DNA from: a virus
Virus record (IMG/VR): IMGVR_UViG_3300024518_003791
Span: 1-31,642 of that record
Direction: 5' to 3' (one strand)
DNA: 31,642 bases
The translations under genes and the position numbers were made by a program. The notes below the pieces were generated by a model. That model was given only the letters and a program-made list of their open reading frames with translations. It made no database searches and was not told the DNA's origin. Numbering within the stretch: position 1 is the first letter of the stretch; each line of letters starts with the position of its first letter. This document shows positions 16,896-23,287 of the stretch, piece by piece.

Positions 16896-17248
16896 TTCGT
16901 CAAGTCTCGGTAGCGAGTCTCGGTAACTACCTTGTACTCATCGTCCCAGCGAGCCGCATTGAGCCATGTGGCCGGGTGAGGGTAGTATTCTGGGTCGGTA
17001 TTGGCCGTGAGTGCTTCCACAGCCTTCAGGGTAACGGCAAGGGTGGGTAGATGAGGCGTCATCTTCTGCCAAACCTTCCACGCATTCAGCTTTGCCGTCT
17101 TCCGGGGATATGCTTTGTAAAATTCGAGGAATTCTGGAGAGTACTTGTGGGCTGAGTCTGTCTTTTTGCGCCGGCGTTGCATCTCGCTCTTGGCTGCAAT
17201 GAAGTGTTTGGATAATTCAGCATCGTCAAGTCCCGCATAGTCGATCAT
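16892..17248 (-). CDS. Helicase loader / replication initiation-like protein
   Basis: A 118-residue protein. It carries FLEFYKAYPRK (40-50) and YYPHPATWLNAARWDDE (88-104), a signature of phage replication proteins of the DnaT/DnaD/lambda O-like C-terminal class, often fused to or preceding DnaB genes. Only this domain plus a basic N-terminus (QRRRKKT) is present, shorter than most relatives, which have a DNA-binding domain ahead. The GTGA overlap with the helicase gene supports a joint role. ATG 17248 has GGGAGGT ahead. Confidence 0.75.
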   Translation of the reverse strand: MIDYAGLDDAELSKHFIAAKSEMQRRRKKTDSAHKYSPEFLEFYKAYPRKTAKLNAWKVWQKMTPHLPTLAVTLKAVEALTANTDPEYYPHPATWLNAARWDDEYKVVTETRYRDLTK

Positions 17249-17294
17249 AGTGTCTACCTCCCGTTGGTATCCGATTTCAAAGAAAGACGCAAGC

Positions 17295-17343
17295 GGCGGG
17301 ACGGAGTCGGAATCTCCGTTATTCGAGTGCGACTCTAGCCGCC
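17295..17343 (-). promoter_or_regulatory. Stem-loop in the leader of the helicase loader mRNA
   Basis: Between the promoter at 17354-17382 and ATG 17248, the leader can fold with GGCGG/CCGCC (17339-17343 with 17295-17299) and GAGTCG/CGACTC (17330-17335 with 17304-17309), separated by an asymmetric internal loop. An alternative inner hairpin CGGAG-(7 nt)-CTCCG competes with it. It is AU-poor with no T-tract, so it is a structured leader rather than a terminator. Confidence 0.4.
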
Positions 17344-17353
17344 ACGTCTAAAC

Positions 17354-17382
17354 ATAGTACTTCAGTTCATCAGATTGGTCAA
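17354..17382 (-). promoter_or_regulatory. Leftward promoter for replication genes
   Basis: Read leftward: TTGACC at 17382-17377, 17 bp spacer, TACTAT at 17359-17354; start site about 17347. The -35 box overlaps the TGA stop of the nuclease gene, the same arrangement as at 8190. A 15-bp perfect palindrome (17380-17394, CAAGGAC-G-GTCCTTG) overlaps the -35 box and could be an operator or chance in coding sequence. Confidence 0.58.
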
Positions 17383-18191
17383 GGACCGTCCTTGAGGGCC
17401 AAGTCCCGCTTGATCCCGAGAAGGGCGAGGCCGATCCTCGTGTCCGTCTCCAGGCTCCGCTTGGGGGTAAGCTCGTTCAGCTCACCGGTATCTCTATGGA
17501 TGCCGATAACCCTACGCTCCTCTATGGGCTCCCTGGGAAACTCCTCAGTCAGGGCTCTCGCGTAGAGAGCTACCTGGATATAGTGGTCCTGGTAGGTATT
17601 TCCCGTCTTCCAGTCGATGACGGTCCTAACGCCATCATTGCCCTTGCCAACCAAATCCACGGTCCCCACGTAGTTATGAGTAGGGCTGTAGACCAGTCTC
17701 TCAGAGTCGGTCCAGACGAACCCCGACGACTTCTTCCACTCCAGGAACGCCTCAAACGCATTCACGACCTCGTTGTCAAGGATGCCGATTGGCTTCTTCT
17801 TGACGTGGTTGTGAATAGCAGTATGGACCGCAGAGCCCACGGATGCAGCCCCCTTGGCGTACCGCTTGAATGCGTTCCTTGCCCAAGTGGCCCGATCCGG
17901 GCGATCGTCCTTGTGGCCGCCAGACTCTACCCAACGGCAGATATCGTCCACGTCATTCCTCGATAAAGACGGGATCGCCTTCACCGCCTGCTCACTCGCC
18001 CAGTACATGAGGCCGTCCCCCTTGCTTATCTGGCCCGTGATCGCAGTGACACTCGTCAGTCTAGGGCCCAAGGAGCCATCCTTCATGACTCGGTGATATC
18101 GGTGGCCTTTCGGATAGAACCGAATCTTCACCGAACCACCATAGAGGACATGCTCGAAGAACTTGCCCGTAGGTCCCCTAGAACTGGACAT
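17379..18191 (-). CDS. RecB/Cas4-type PD-(D/E)XK exonuclease
   Basis: A 270-residue nuclease. Motifs in order: GSAVHTAIH (H123), SERLVYSP (E164), YVGTVDLV (D179), VIDWKTG (D193, K195) and QVALYARAL (Q206, Y210). This is the RecB-family nuclease arrangement found in Cas4 and in phage recombination exonucleases. Next to an SSB-like gene and the helicase module it probably acts in recombination or replication-linked end processing. The open frame extends to 18230, but ATG 18191 has GGGGAG ahead and a smaller overlap with the upstream gene, so it is preferred. Confidence 0.8.
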   Translation of the reverse strand: MSSSRGPTGKFFEHVLYGGSVKIRFYPKGHRYHRVMKDGSLGPRLTSVTAITGQISKGDGLMYWASEQAVKAIPSLSRNDVDDICRWVESGGHKDDRPDRATWARNAFKRYAKGAASVGSAVHTAIHNHVKKKPIGILDNEVVNAFEAFLEWKKSSGFVWTDSERLVYSPTHNYVGTVDLVGKGNDGVRTVIDWKTGNTYQDHYIQVALYARALTEEFPREPIEERRVIGIHRDTGELNELTPKRSLETDTRIGLALLGIKRDLALKDGP

Positions 18192-18645
18192 CGTCGTTGT
18201 TGCTCCCCAGGGGCTCAAGGGGCGGAACATCCGCGAGTGGGGGGCCGATACTCAGGACTGAGGGTTGGACTTCTCCCTTGAACGTATCCTCGACCACCAT
18301 CACTGAGAGAGGAGTATTCTCGGGCAAGTCGCCAGTGTCCCAGCCCATAGGGAACTGCCTCTTGCAATCCTCCACGCTGTTCCATCCGTAGTAGCCCCGA
18401 AGGAGTTTGTAGAGCCGACTATCCTTCCCTATGAACAAGGACGCCGACGTTACGATCTCGCACCGACGCCCCTCCTGGTCCACTTCCTCGGTCTGAAAGA
18501 TGAATGTACCCATCTCGTAGGGGCCATAGTCCCCCTGTTTCTCCTTCGTTGCGATCCTCAACAAGAGTGAGTTGTGCCGCTTGTCTACCGAGGGTCGTCC
18601 TGGGTTGTCGTACTCCTTCTTTTCTCCGTACGTAGCTCTCGCCAT
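18178..18645 (-). CDS. Single-stranded DNA-binding-like protein
   Basis: A 155-residue protein. The central region (SLLLRIATKEKQGDYGPYEMGTF in part, EIVTSASLFIG, LSVMVVEDTFKG) has strands compatible with an OB fold, followed by a Pro-rich linker and a terminal NNDDVQF. That tip matches the acidic tip (DDIPF type) by which bacterial SSB recruits partner proteins. The neighbour is a RecB-type nuclease, a common partner pairing. ATG 18645 has AAAAGGAG ahead. No classical SSB signature was recognised in the N-terminal part, so the call depends on tip and context. Confidence 0.6.
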   Translation of the reverse strand: MARATYGEKKEYDNPGRPSVDKRHNSLLLRIATKEKQGDYGPYEMGTFIFQTEEVDQEGRRCEIVTSASLFIGKDSRLYKLLRGYYGWNSVEDCKRQFPMGWDTGDLPENTPLSVMVVEDTFKGEVQPSVLSIGPPLADVPPLEPLGSNNDDVQF

Positions 18646-18670
18646 GTCATTGTCTCCTTTTCTCGCTAAT

Positions 18671-18683
18671 GGGGCTAAGCCCC
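18671..18683 (-). other. Perfect hairpin between genes (GGGGCTTAGCCCC)
   Basis: This 13-nt GC hairpin includes the stop codon of the 84-residue gene and lies about 26 bp before the SSB-like start. No T-tract follows on the leftward transcript, so an intrinsic terminator is unlikely. It may be an RNA processing or stability element. Confidence 0.35.
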
Positions 18684-18929
18684 TGTTTGTAATTTCTTTA
18701 ACATTTCGATAAGAGGTTCTTCCCTTGGCCTTGAACCACTCAGAGCTATCATGATTTCCTCTTCACTATACTCGGCACTTAACGCCTCGTAATCTGTATC
18801 AAGAAGATAAAGCAATTCTTCTCGCGTGAGACCCATCCGATACAAGATCCTCCAACTAGCCTCTGGGGGCGCCGCACTGCTGCTATACGCAAACCCATCA
18901 TCATAGAGCGGAATACCCCTACCCCTCAA
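18675..18929 (-). CDS. Small acidic protein, 84 residues
   Basis: Helical C-terminal part (LTREELLYLLDTDYEALSA, then EEEIMIALSG, LIEMLKKLQTG) that could be a small interaction domain. Two starts are possible. TTG 18929, 11 bp inside the lysin gene, has no clear ribosome site; ATG 18836 (MGLTREELL) has GGAGGA about 11 nt ahead. Sequence upstream of 18836 looks coding (PPEASWRILYR), so the long form is listed. Function unknown. Confidence 0.55.
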   Translation of the reverse strand: MRGRGIPLYDDGFAYSSSAAPPEASWRILYRMGLTREELLYLLDTDYEALSAEYSEEEIMIALSGSRPREEPLIEMLKKLQTGA

Positions 18930-19389
18930 CCAAAAGAAACGGATCCACCGCCACCCAGGACGCGGAGCCGTGCTTGAATGAGTCCGTGAACCTGATCCCC
19001 GCTGACCGTCCTAGCGCCGCCGCGTCTGAGGTTGCCCCGCTTCCAGCGCCGCCCGACTCTATCGCGTAATTGGTTCCGCCTGGGAGTGAGCAGATGTGGA
19101 TTGCTATGTGATGAGCTGGGTCCCCATAACAAATCAAAGACCCTGGTGCCAGCCCACCGCTACCGCGGGCTACGAAATAGATAAATAGATCCTGCGCCGA
19201 CCGATCCTGACCATCGTAGATCTCCGGGAACTTCTCCATGACCTCCCTCAGCCACTCCACCACGAACCCAGAACAGTCTAGGCCATCCTGAAGGTCCTGG
19301 CCTCCCCAGCGGTAGACGGAGCCGTACGCTCGCATCTGGTCGGCGACTAGGATTCCGTAGGCTCGGGCATTTTCGCGGCGTGTAGTCAT
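18919..19389 (-). CDS. NlpC/P60 peptidoglycan hydrolase (candidate endolysin)
   Basis: A 156-residue protein with the catalytic Cys in DGLDCSGFV (C39) preceded by YRWGGQD, and the His in PGSLICYGDPAHHIAIHI (probably H94), the standard order of NlpC/P60 cysteine peptidases that cut peptide cross-links in the cell wall. There is no signal peptide or separate wall-binding domain, so export would need a holin or pinholin. Start ATG 19389 overlaps the upstream stop (TTATGA), with GGAGG 8 nt ahead; the longer frame to 19422 lacks this. It lies in the early part of the leftward operon. Confidence 0.83.
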   Translation of the reverse strand: MTTRRENARAYGILVADQMRAYGSVYRWGGQDLQDGLDCSGFVVEWLREVMEKFPEIYDGQDRSAQDLFIYFVARGSGGLAPGSLICYGDPAHHIAIHICSLPGGTNYAIESGGAGSGATSDAAALGRSAGIRFTDSFKHGSASWVAVDPFLLVEG

Positions 19390-19598
19390 AACTCCATCCT
19401 CCCTTTCGCGGTCCTTAACCAAAGCTCATGCTGAAACTCCTCGGCCTTCCTGTCGCCAAGCATGTTATAAAATAGAGCCGCAAGTTCCTTCATACTCTCG
19501 CCTCGATCCTCCTCGCTAGCTTCCATAGTAACCTTGACTGTAGGATGTGAAAGATGGAACGGGCATTCCATCTTCTCAATGCTAACTGTTATATTCAT
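19386..19598 (-). CDS. Small unknown protein, first gene of leftward operon
   Basis: A 70-residue protein: a beta start (NITVSIEKMECPFHLSH, VKVTMEA) followed by an acidic helix (MKELAALFYNMLGDRKAEEFQHELW). Excellent ribosome site (AAAGGAGATGAGAA before ATG). It is first behind the promoter at 19631-19658 and coupled to the lysin gene. Not hydrophobic enough for a holin. Function unknown. Confidence 0.68.
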   Translation of the reverse strand: MNITVSIEKMECPFHLSHPTVKVTMEASEEDRGESMKELAALFYNMLGDRKAEEFQHELWLRTAKGRMEL

Positions 19599-19630
19599 TT
19601 CTCATCTCCTTTCTCGTCTCTCTCCAACGG

Positions 19631-19658
19631 ATCATATCACAAAGAGTCCGGGAGTCAA
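19631..19658 (-). promoter_or_regulatory. Main leftward promoter of the divergent region
   Basis: Read leftward: TTGACT at 19658-19653, 16 bp spacer, TATGAT at 19636-19631 with TGTGA directly ahead (extended -10). Start site about 19624, leaving a 26-nt leader to ATG 19598. Its -10 region shares TTGTGATATG with the capsid promoter. Confidence 0.78.
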
Positions 19659-19673
19659 TACCTTTTTCTTCGA

Positions 19674-19702
19674 TTGACAGAATCGGTCTGTTCATGTAGA
19701 GT
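19674..19702 (+). promoter_or_regulatory. Rightward promoter of a small RNA
   Basis: TTGACA at 19674-19679, 17 bp spacer, TAGAGT at 19697-19702; start site about 19709. It is divergent from, and its -35 is only 15 bp away from, the leftward -35, so the two promoters may compete or share regulation. Confidence 0.65.
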
Positions 19703-19708
19703 CCCCCT

Positions 19709-19848
19709 ACGGCCCCCGGAGATCCTTCCTCTCCCCTGTGGGCCTGAGAGACGGTGATACGGGAAGAGGGTGGTTTTTCATCTTAACGATGTGGTGTTTG
19801 CGAGACCCAACTCCCTCAGTACCTGTCCCGTCTCTCTTTTTCTTTTTC
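19709..19848 (+). ncRNA. Candidate small non-coding RNA (about 140 nt)
   Basis: A promoter ends just before it and a stem plus T-tract ends it, with no convincing ORF inside. Predicted pairings: GGCCC/GGGCC (19711-19715 with 19740-19744), GAGAGACGG/CCGTCTCTC (19746-19754 with 19828-19836), an inner GAGGG/CCCTC stem, and a CATC-TTAAC-GATG apical hairpin (19778-19790). It could be an antisense or regulatory RNA, or an attenuated leader for the rightward operon. No known RNA family is recognised. Confidence 0.5.
19746..19848 (+). terminator. Intrinsic terminator of the small RNA
   Basis: A 9-bp perfect stem (GAGAGACGG at 19746-19754 with CCGTCTCTC at 19828-19836) is followed at once by TTTTTCTTTTT (about 19837-19847). 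The loop is long (73 nt) but contains nested hairpins that bring the arms together. Confidence 0.55.
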
Positions 19849-19863
19849 ATGTTACAATAAGTC

Positions 19864-20400
19864 GTCCGCCTCCGGCATCGTTCACACGATCGCGGTCAGG
19901 CAGTGAGGTTATGTGCACTAACTCTCACCAGAGGCGTAGGCCCAGGCGGACAACAATCTCCCCTTGACGAATCCCCTCAATTAGTATACGGTCGTCTTGT
20001 TAGTAGCTATAGGCTGCTAGATCGGGGAGAGAGGAACGGATGTCAACGGCCGCCTCTCCCTTAAACCGGAAGGCGAAACCTCTCACGCCGGAACCCTAGC
20101 CTGAAGTGAACAGGGGAGCGGGGGCGCACAGCCAAGTGCCCTTATTGAATCACGAGTCGAGGTATGAAGGCCATAAGTGCTATCCTCGGACCCTACGGAG
20201 CCCAGCTCTCCCGGTGACAGGCGTCATCATTCTGGAAGCACCGGAGGCGATAGGCCATCCTGAGGTGAGAGAATATTCCACCTATAGGATGCCTTTCCCT
20301 TCCGCTCCCAGATCCCGGTAACAGGTAGGGCGAGCGACGGAAGCGAGGAACGAGCTTCCGGAGCGAGCGCCCCAGTCCCCTCTCCCCAGCCGAAGGCTCC
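19864..20400 (+). ncRNA. Dense hairpin region, candidate large structured RNA
   Basis: About 540 nt with no credible gene and at least ten inverted repeats: GTCCGCCT/AGGCGGAC (19864-19871 with 19944-19951) enclosing two hairpins (19877-19890; 19903-19928 with one bulge); 20001-20019 (7 bp with one G-U); 20025-20060 (7 bp); 20072-20089; 20158-20188; CCGGTG/CACCGG (20211-20244); an 11-bp interrupted stem at 20256-20291; a GGGCG...CGCCC hairpin with a 7-bp perfect inner stem at 20328-20372; and 20388-20398. An extended -10 (TGTTACAAT, 19850-19858) would start RNA at about 19865, the first base pairs of the outer stem; TTGACG at 19964 is a second weak promoter. An origin of replication is an alternative. 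Confidence 0.5.
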
Positions 20401-20440
20401 CCCAGTACAAGAGAGATAGATCCCTACCCAGAATACCCCC

Positions 20441-20469
20441 TTGACCTTCGGGACCCTTAATGATATGAT
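20441..20469 (+). promoter_or_regulatory. Rightward promoter of the small-gene operon
   Basis: TTGACC at 20441-20446, 17 bp spacer ending in TGA, TATGAT at 20464-20469 (extended -10). Start site about 20476 gives a leader of about 58 nt to the first gene at 20534. Confidence 0.75.
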
Positions 20470-20533
20470 CCCTTACAAGAGAAGAGAGATGCCCCGGCAA
20501 TAGAGTCGAGGCTCGTACGGGAAGGGGATTTCT

Positions 20534-20725
20534 ATGACCGTAAACAAACCCGGATGCCTTTTTTATTTTTATCAGCTCCTGACCATCGTGTTCATCACCC
20601 TGAAGCTTCGCTCTATCATTAATTGGTCCTGGTGGTTAGTCCTCGCTCCGACGTGGATTCCGATTGCCAGCACGGGGCTTTTTGTCGGTGCCACATGGGT
20701 GATCGCTCTGTGGAGAGCGCGATGA
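20534..20725 (+). CDS. Small membrane protein, Tmemb_185A-like
   Basis: A 63-residue protein with two hydrophobic spans (YQLLTIVFITLKL and WWLVLAPTWIPIASTGLFVG). The pattern 'FITLKL...I.WSWW.VLAP.WIP' matches the small phage and bacterial proteins annotated as transmembrane Fragile-X-F (Tmemb_185A) proteins, of unknown function. It is first in the rightward operon, with GGAAGGGG ahead of ATG 20534. It overlaps the next gene by ATGA. Confidence 0.72.
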   Translation: MTVNKPGCLFYFYQLLTIVFITLKLRSIINWSWWLVLAPTWIPIASTGLFVGATWVIALWRAR

Positions 20726-21561
20726 TTAAGAACACGTCAATCGATTTCAGATGGGACGACCACAAGGACAACCTTGTATGCCTAGAAGTTAGCACGTGCG
20801 ACATCGAGCGGAAAGGGCGGGGGGTAAGGCTTAGGATCGCAGGCACGGAGCACGAGTCCTGGTTGGTCCCCGCCCAAGTAAAAGAACTCCACGAAGCTCT
20901 AGGTCTCTTCCTCGAAACAGGGCGCCTTCACGGGCCTCCCCCTAGCTCCATCGTAAGGGAAGTTACGCCGGAAGTAGAGGCGGCGGTGAAGGGGCGGGGC
21001 GAAGAATGGCGAGTTGTGAGAGCTTACCCCGATAGAGCCTCGTCCGACTTCGTTGTGACCCGACAGCGAGAAGGAAAGACTGAGTACCTTGAGTACGACG
21101 GAGAAGTGACATCATCCCCTTACCTGTACGTCGAGGAAGAGGAGGCGATATCGATTCTTACGGGGAGGCTAGAACGGGAGAAGGGAGACTGGGACATCCA
21201 CCTCGTCGATGGAACCTACGTCGTGAAGAGGAAGTTCCGTGAGCTGTACCTGAAGCCTAACGGGACTGTACGCACCCGCATGTACCACTTTACCGTCAAG
21301 GCCAACGCCGAGAAAGCCCTACAAAGGTACCTGGTGCTCAACGTTGAGGCGATCAATACTGCCGTGCGAGAGGCCACGGAGTGGCGGGTGGTCTGGAAAG
21401 AGCCAGTCTCTTTCCATTACGCCACTCCAGCACGATGGGCCATTCAAAAAGGGAACCAGGATATCTACCTCTGCGACAAGCACATCATGGGGGTGGGTCC
21501 GCACTTCTTCTCACAGAGAGAGCAAGCTCAGGCCTGCCTGGACAATTACCCAGCCAAATAG
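20722..21561 (+). CDS. Unknown protein with three tandem ~55-residue repeats
   Basis: A 279-residue protein, the largest of the rightward operon. The N-terminal 80 residues (FRWDDHKDNLVCLEV, LRIAGTEHESWLVPAQVKELHEALGLFL) look like a small separate domain. Then come three similar modules starting EWRVVRAYPDRASSDF, DWDIHLVDGTYVVKR and EWRVVWKEPVSFHY. Each has an acidic-Trp start, a strand, a Tyr-rich strand and an Ala/Glu helix, at about residues 97-150, 155-205 and 216-277. ATG 20722 overlaps the preceding stop and has GGAG 8 nt ahead; the frame extends upstream but lacks such a start. No family recognised. Confidence 0.75.
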   Translation: MIKNTSIDFRWDDHKDNLVCLEVSTCDIERKGRGVRLRIAGTEHESWLVPAQVKELHEALGLFLETGRLHGPPPSSIVREVTPEVEAAVKGRGEEWRVVRAYPDRASSDFVVTRQREGKTEYLEYDGEVTSSPYLYVEEEEAISILTGRLEREKGDWDIHLVDGTYVVKRKFRELYLKPNGTVRTRMYHFTVKANAEKALQRYLVLNVEAINTAVREATEWRVVWKEPVSFHYATPARWAIQKGNQDIYLCDKHIMGVGPHFFSQREQAQACLDNYPAK

Positions 21562-21604
21562 CCACCAACAAACAGGGAGAGGGGAAGAGGAATGAAATCA
21601 AGAC

Positions 21605-21919
21605 ATGCGATCATCACTTTTGCAAAAGCACGAAGAAAGAGACGCCTTAAAGCTCTACAAGAAAGGCTTGTCCGCGAGCGGGGTAGCCAAAGAGTTGGGC
21701 ATTCGGTACTCGACAATCAGGGAGTTCCTTCGAGAAAAGGGAGTCCTCCGCCCACACGGAGGCAAGAAGACAGCCAACCGGAAGAAGATCATGAAGATCG
21801 CTAAGAAGTACAAGAGTACTAGTAACAAATATCACAACGGTGTAGTATTAATAGCAAAGGAGGCCGGTGTGCATGTCAGTACGGTGCGCCGGGTTCTTAG
21901 AGAGGAGGAGGGGCCGTGA
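21605..21919 (+). CDS. Double helix-turn-helix DNA-binding protein
   Basis: A 104-residue basic protein with two HTH units. The first is about residues 13-48 (ALKLYKKGLSASGVAKELG, then STIREFLREKG), the second about 66-100 (IAKEAGVHVSTVRRVLREE), separated by a Lys-rich linker. Each resembles the small HTH of transposase/resolvase or sigma-like type. It is probably a transcription regulator of the phage and the best candidate in the window to bind the operators at 25907-25941; that link is inference. A stop codon three codons upstream fixes ATG 21605. Confidence 0.75.
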   Translation: MRSSLLQKHEERDALKLYKKGLSASGVAKELGIRYSTIREFLREKGVLRPHGGKKTANRKKIMKIAKKYKSTSNKYHNGVVLIAKEAGVHVSTVRRVLREEEGP

Positions 21920-22152
21920 CCGTAGATCAATTGCAACAAGGTAATGACTTGGTGGCTGAGATGCAGAGGCTCGAAGATGAGATCAAGGGGTGGGGCCTAT
22001 GTGTTGGGATTGTCGCTGAGCCAGCCAAATCTCATGAGAGCTACCAGCTCAGGAAGTATGAGCTAGAGGAGAGTATCGTCGTGATATCATCCAAGATCGA
22101 TAAACTTCAGAGCGACTTAGCCGAGGCCGAAGCTGCCTTCGAGGCGCTATGA
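21916..22152 (+). CDS. Small coiled-coil protein
   Basis: A 78-residue protein with two predicted amphipathic helices (LVAEMQRLEDEIKGW; KYELEESIVVISSKIDKLQ and on to the C-terminus) around a short Gly/Pro segment, suggesting a helical hairpin or dimer. GTG start at 21916 overlaps the preceding TGA; AGGAGGAGG ahead. Function unknown. Confidence 0.65.
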   Translation: MTVDQLQQGNDLVAEMQRLEDEIKGWGLCVGIVAEPAKSHESYQLRKYELEESIVVISSKIDKLQSDLAEAEAAFEAL

Positions 22153-22376
22153 GCGTTAGGTCGAAGATAGAGGTTCTTCTTGTGGGGCTCAATGACTACA
22201 GCCATGGCAAGGATGTCCACTCTGGTCTATATCTCTGCGAGGATGAATCCGTGGCTTGGATGACGAGCATGGTTGAAGAGTTCTTAGCAAGCTTCAGTGA
22301 CGCGGATATTGAAGTCGTTGAGCACATGAGACTCATTGTCAGGATGGAAGGCCGAGTGAAGGATGTGGGGCTATGA
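22149..22376 (+). CDS. Small acidic protein, 75 residues
   Basis: Alternating strand and helix (KIEVLLVGLNDY, VAWMTSMVEEFLASF, EVVEHMRLIVRMEG). Start overlaps the preceding stop (ATGA). No family or catalytic motif seen. Confidence 0.62.
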   Translation: MSVRSKIEVLLVGLNDYSHGKDVHSGLYLCEDESVAWMTSMVEEFLASFSDADIEVVEHMRLIVRMEGRVKDVGL

Positions 22377-22555
22377 TCTACTTCTGGTGGGCCATATTCT
22401 GCTCCCTGATCTCCGCTGCTGCATGGTACGAGCTTTCTACCAGCCCCAGAGAACCCGCCGTAGCGAAGGCGTTGATCGCCGGTGCGTGGTTTTACTTGGC
22501 CGGTGTGAGTCTCGGCAAGATAGCCATCATACTTGTGTCGATGAAGGTCTCATGA
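22373..22555 (+). CDS. Small membrane protein, two spans
   Basis: A 60-residue protein: span one IYFWWAIFCSLISAAAWY, short polar loop with STSPREPAVAK, span two ALIAGAWFYLAGVSLGKIAII. The charges suggest an N-out/C-out or hairpin topology. ATGA overlap with both neighbours. Holin-like size, but a holin role is not supported by more than size and topology. Confidence 0.65.
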   Translation: MIYFWWAIFCSLISAAAWYELSTSPREPAVAKALIAGAWFYLAGVSLGKIAIILVSMKVS

Positions 22556-23052
22556 GCCCCCGCGGACCCAAGAAATCCACCACCGTCAGGACTCGTGACT
22601 TGTTTGAGAAGCACGGCGGCGGGGCCTGCTGGACAATCGGAACCGTAGAGCGAAAGACAGGCCCCGTATCTGTTGATCTCTTTGGGTTCATTGATCAGAT
22701 CGCTATCGGAGACGGGCATCACTTCTGCCTCTCAGCGACTCTTGGTATTCAAACCACAGTTGTCGATAAGGTGAACGAGCGAGTCAAGAAGATCGCAGGG
22801 CTGAGACCTCAAGTAGAGGCTTGGCTAAATACGAGAACAGGCTCACGTGAGATCGTGGTTCTGGGTTGGCGATACCTGAAGAGGATCGGCAAGTGGGAAC
22901 CTAAAGGGGTCGTGATCTTTGATTACGAGGAAGGTGATGGAATGCTTGCATGGAGGTTCAGGGACGAGGAATCGCTGTTTTGTGGAGGTGTAGGACACTT
23001 CTTGATTCCCTGGATAGAAAACGACAAAAAGGAGGAAGAAAACAATGAGTGA
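22552..23052 (+). CDS. VRR-NUC/Hjc-like PD-(D/E)XK endonuclease
   Basis: A 166-residue protein. Core: VERK (E33), SVDLFGFIDQIAI (D42, D48) and GIQTTVVDKVNERVKKI (Q67), then LGWRYLKRIGKWE. The string 'E...DLFGFID.lAi...Q.t......R..ki......W' is typical of small phage and bacterial nucleases related to Holliday-junction resolvases and VRR-NUC enzymes, in which the last motif has Q-x-T in place of E-x-K. The C-terminus is Lys/Glu-rich. ATG 22552 overlaps the preceding stop; AAGG ahead. It may resolve or trim branched DNA during packaging. Confidence 0.68.
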   Translation: MSPRGPKKSTTVRTRDLFEKHGGGACWTIGTVERKTGPVSVDLFGFIDQIAIGDGHHFCLSATLGIQTTVVDKVNERVKKIAGLRPQVEAWLNTRTGSREIVVLGWRYLKRIGKWEPKGVVIFDYEEGDGMLAWRFRDEESLFCGGVGHFLIPWIENDKKEEENNE

Positions 23053-23287
23053 CTTGACCAAAGACGACCGAATTAAAGCCATCCATAAACTGGGACCAAT
23101 CAAGGGAGTTGCTATCTTTAATAAGAACGTTGCTGGAGACAAGAGACTCGTCCTCCAGGGAGATAAGATGTCCTTCGGGGGTGACTACGATGACATTAGG
23201 CCCTTGATCGTCCTTGAACTGACCCGAGACTCGGTGGCGTACCTGCGACCGAATTACGTACGAATGGCGGAAGAGGAGACCCCATGA
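23045..23287 (+). CDS. Small unknown protein, 80 residues
   Basis: Beta-rich middle (GVAIFNKNVAGDKRLVLQGDK) and strands PLIVLELTRDSVAYLRPNY. Very strong AAAGGAGGAAG site before ATG 23045, inside the end of the nuclease gene (8 bp overlap). Function unknown. Confidence 0.65.
   Translation: MSDLTKDDRIKAIHKLGPIKGVAIFNKNVAGDKRLVLQGDKMSFGGDYDDIRPLIVLELTRDSVAYLRPNYVRMAEEETP

Noticed and set aside
18919-19422. Longer lysin start at 19422
   Set aside because: ATG 19389 has a strong site and a TTATGA overlap; the extra N-terminus is charged and not a signal peptide.
19864-19951. Possible tRNA (GTCCGCC/GGCGGAC ends followed by AACA)
   Set aside because: There is no T-arm GTTC motif, D-arm or anticodon stem in the right place; the inner hairpins do not fit a cloverleaf.
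19770-19967. 65-codon ORF in the divergent region
   Set aside because: No ribosome site, odd composition, and it crosses the terminator and hairpins of the RNA region.
20106-20321. 71-codon ORF in the hairpin region
   Set aside because: No Shine-Dalgarno site, unnatural composition and overlap with several stems.
21592-21804. 70-codon ORF starting 13 bp before the HTH gene
   Set aside because: The Arg/Glu-rich frame lacks conserved character; the HTH frame has two clear motifs and the proper GTGA junction downstream.
22373-22555. Holin assignment for small membrane proteins (20534, 22373, 23818, 26588, 30892)
   Set aside because: Only hydrophobic spans support it; none lies next to the lysin gene and several unrelated membrane peptides are present.
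22874-22900. CTGAAGA, again like a hammerhead core
   Set aside because: Lies in coding sequence without GAAA or stems I-III; the same holds at 28549 and 29903.
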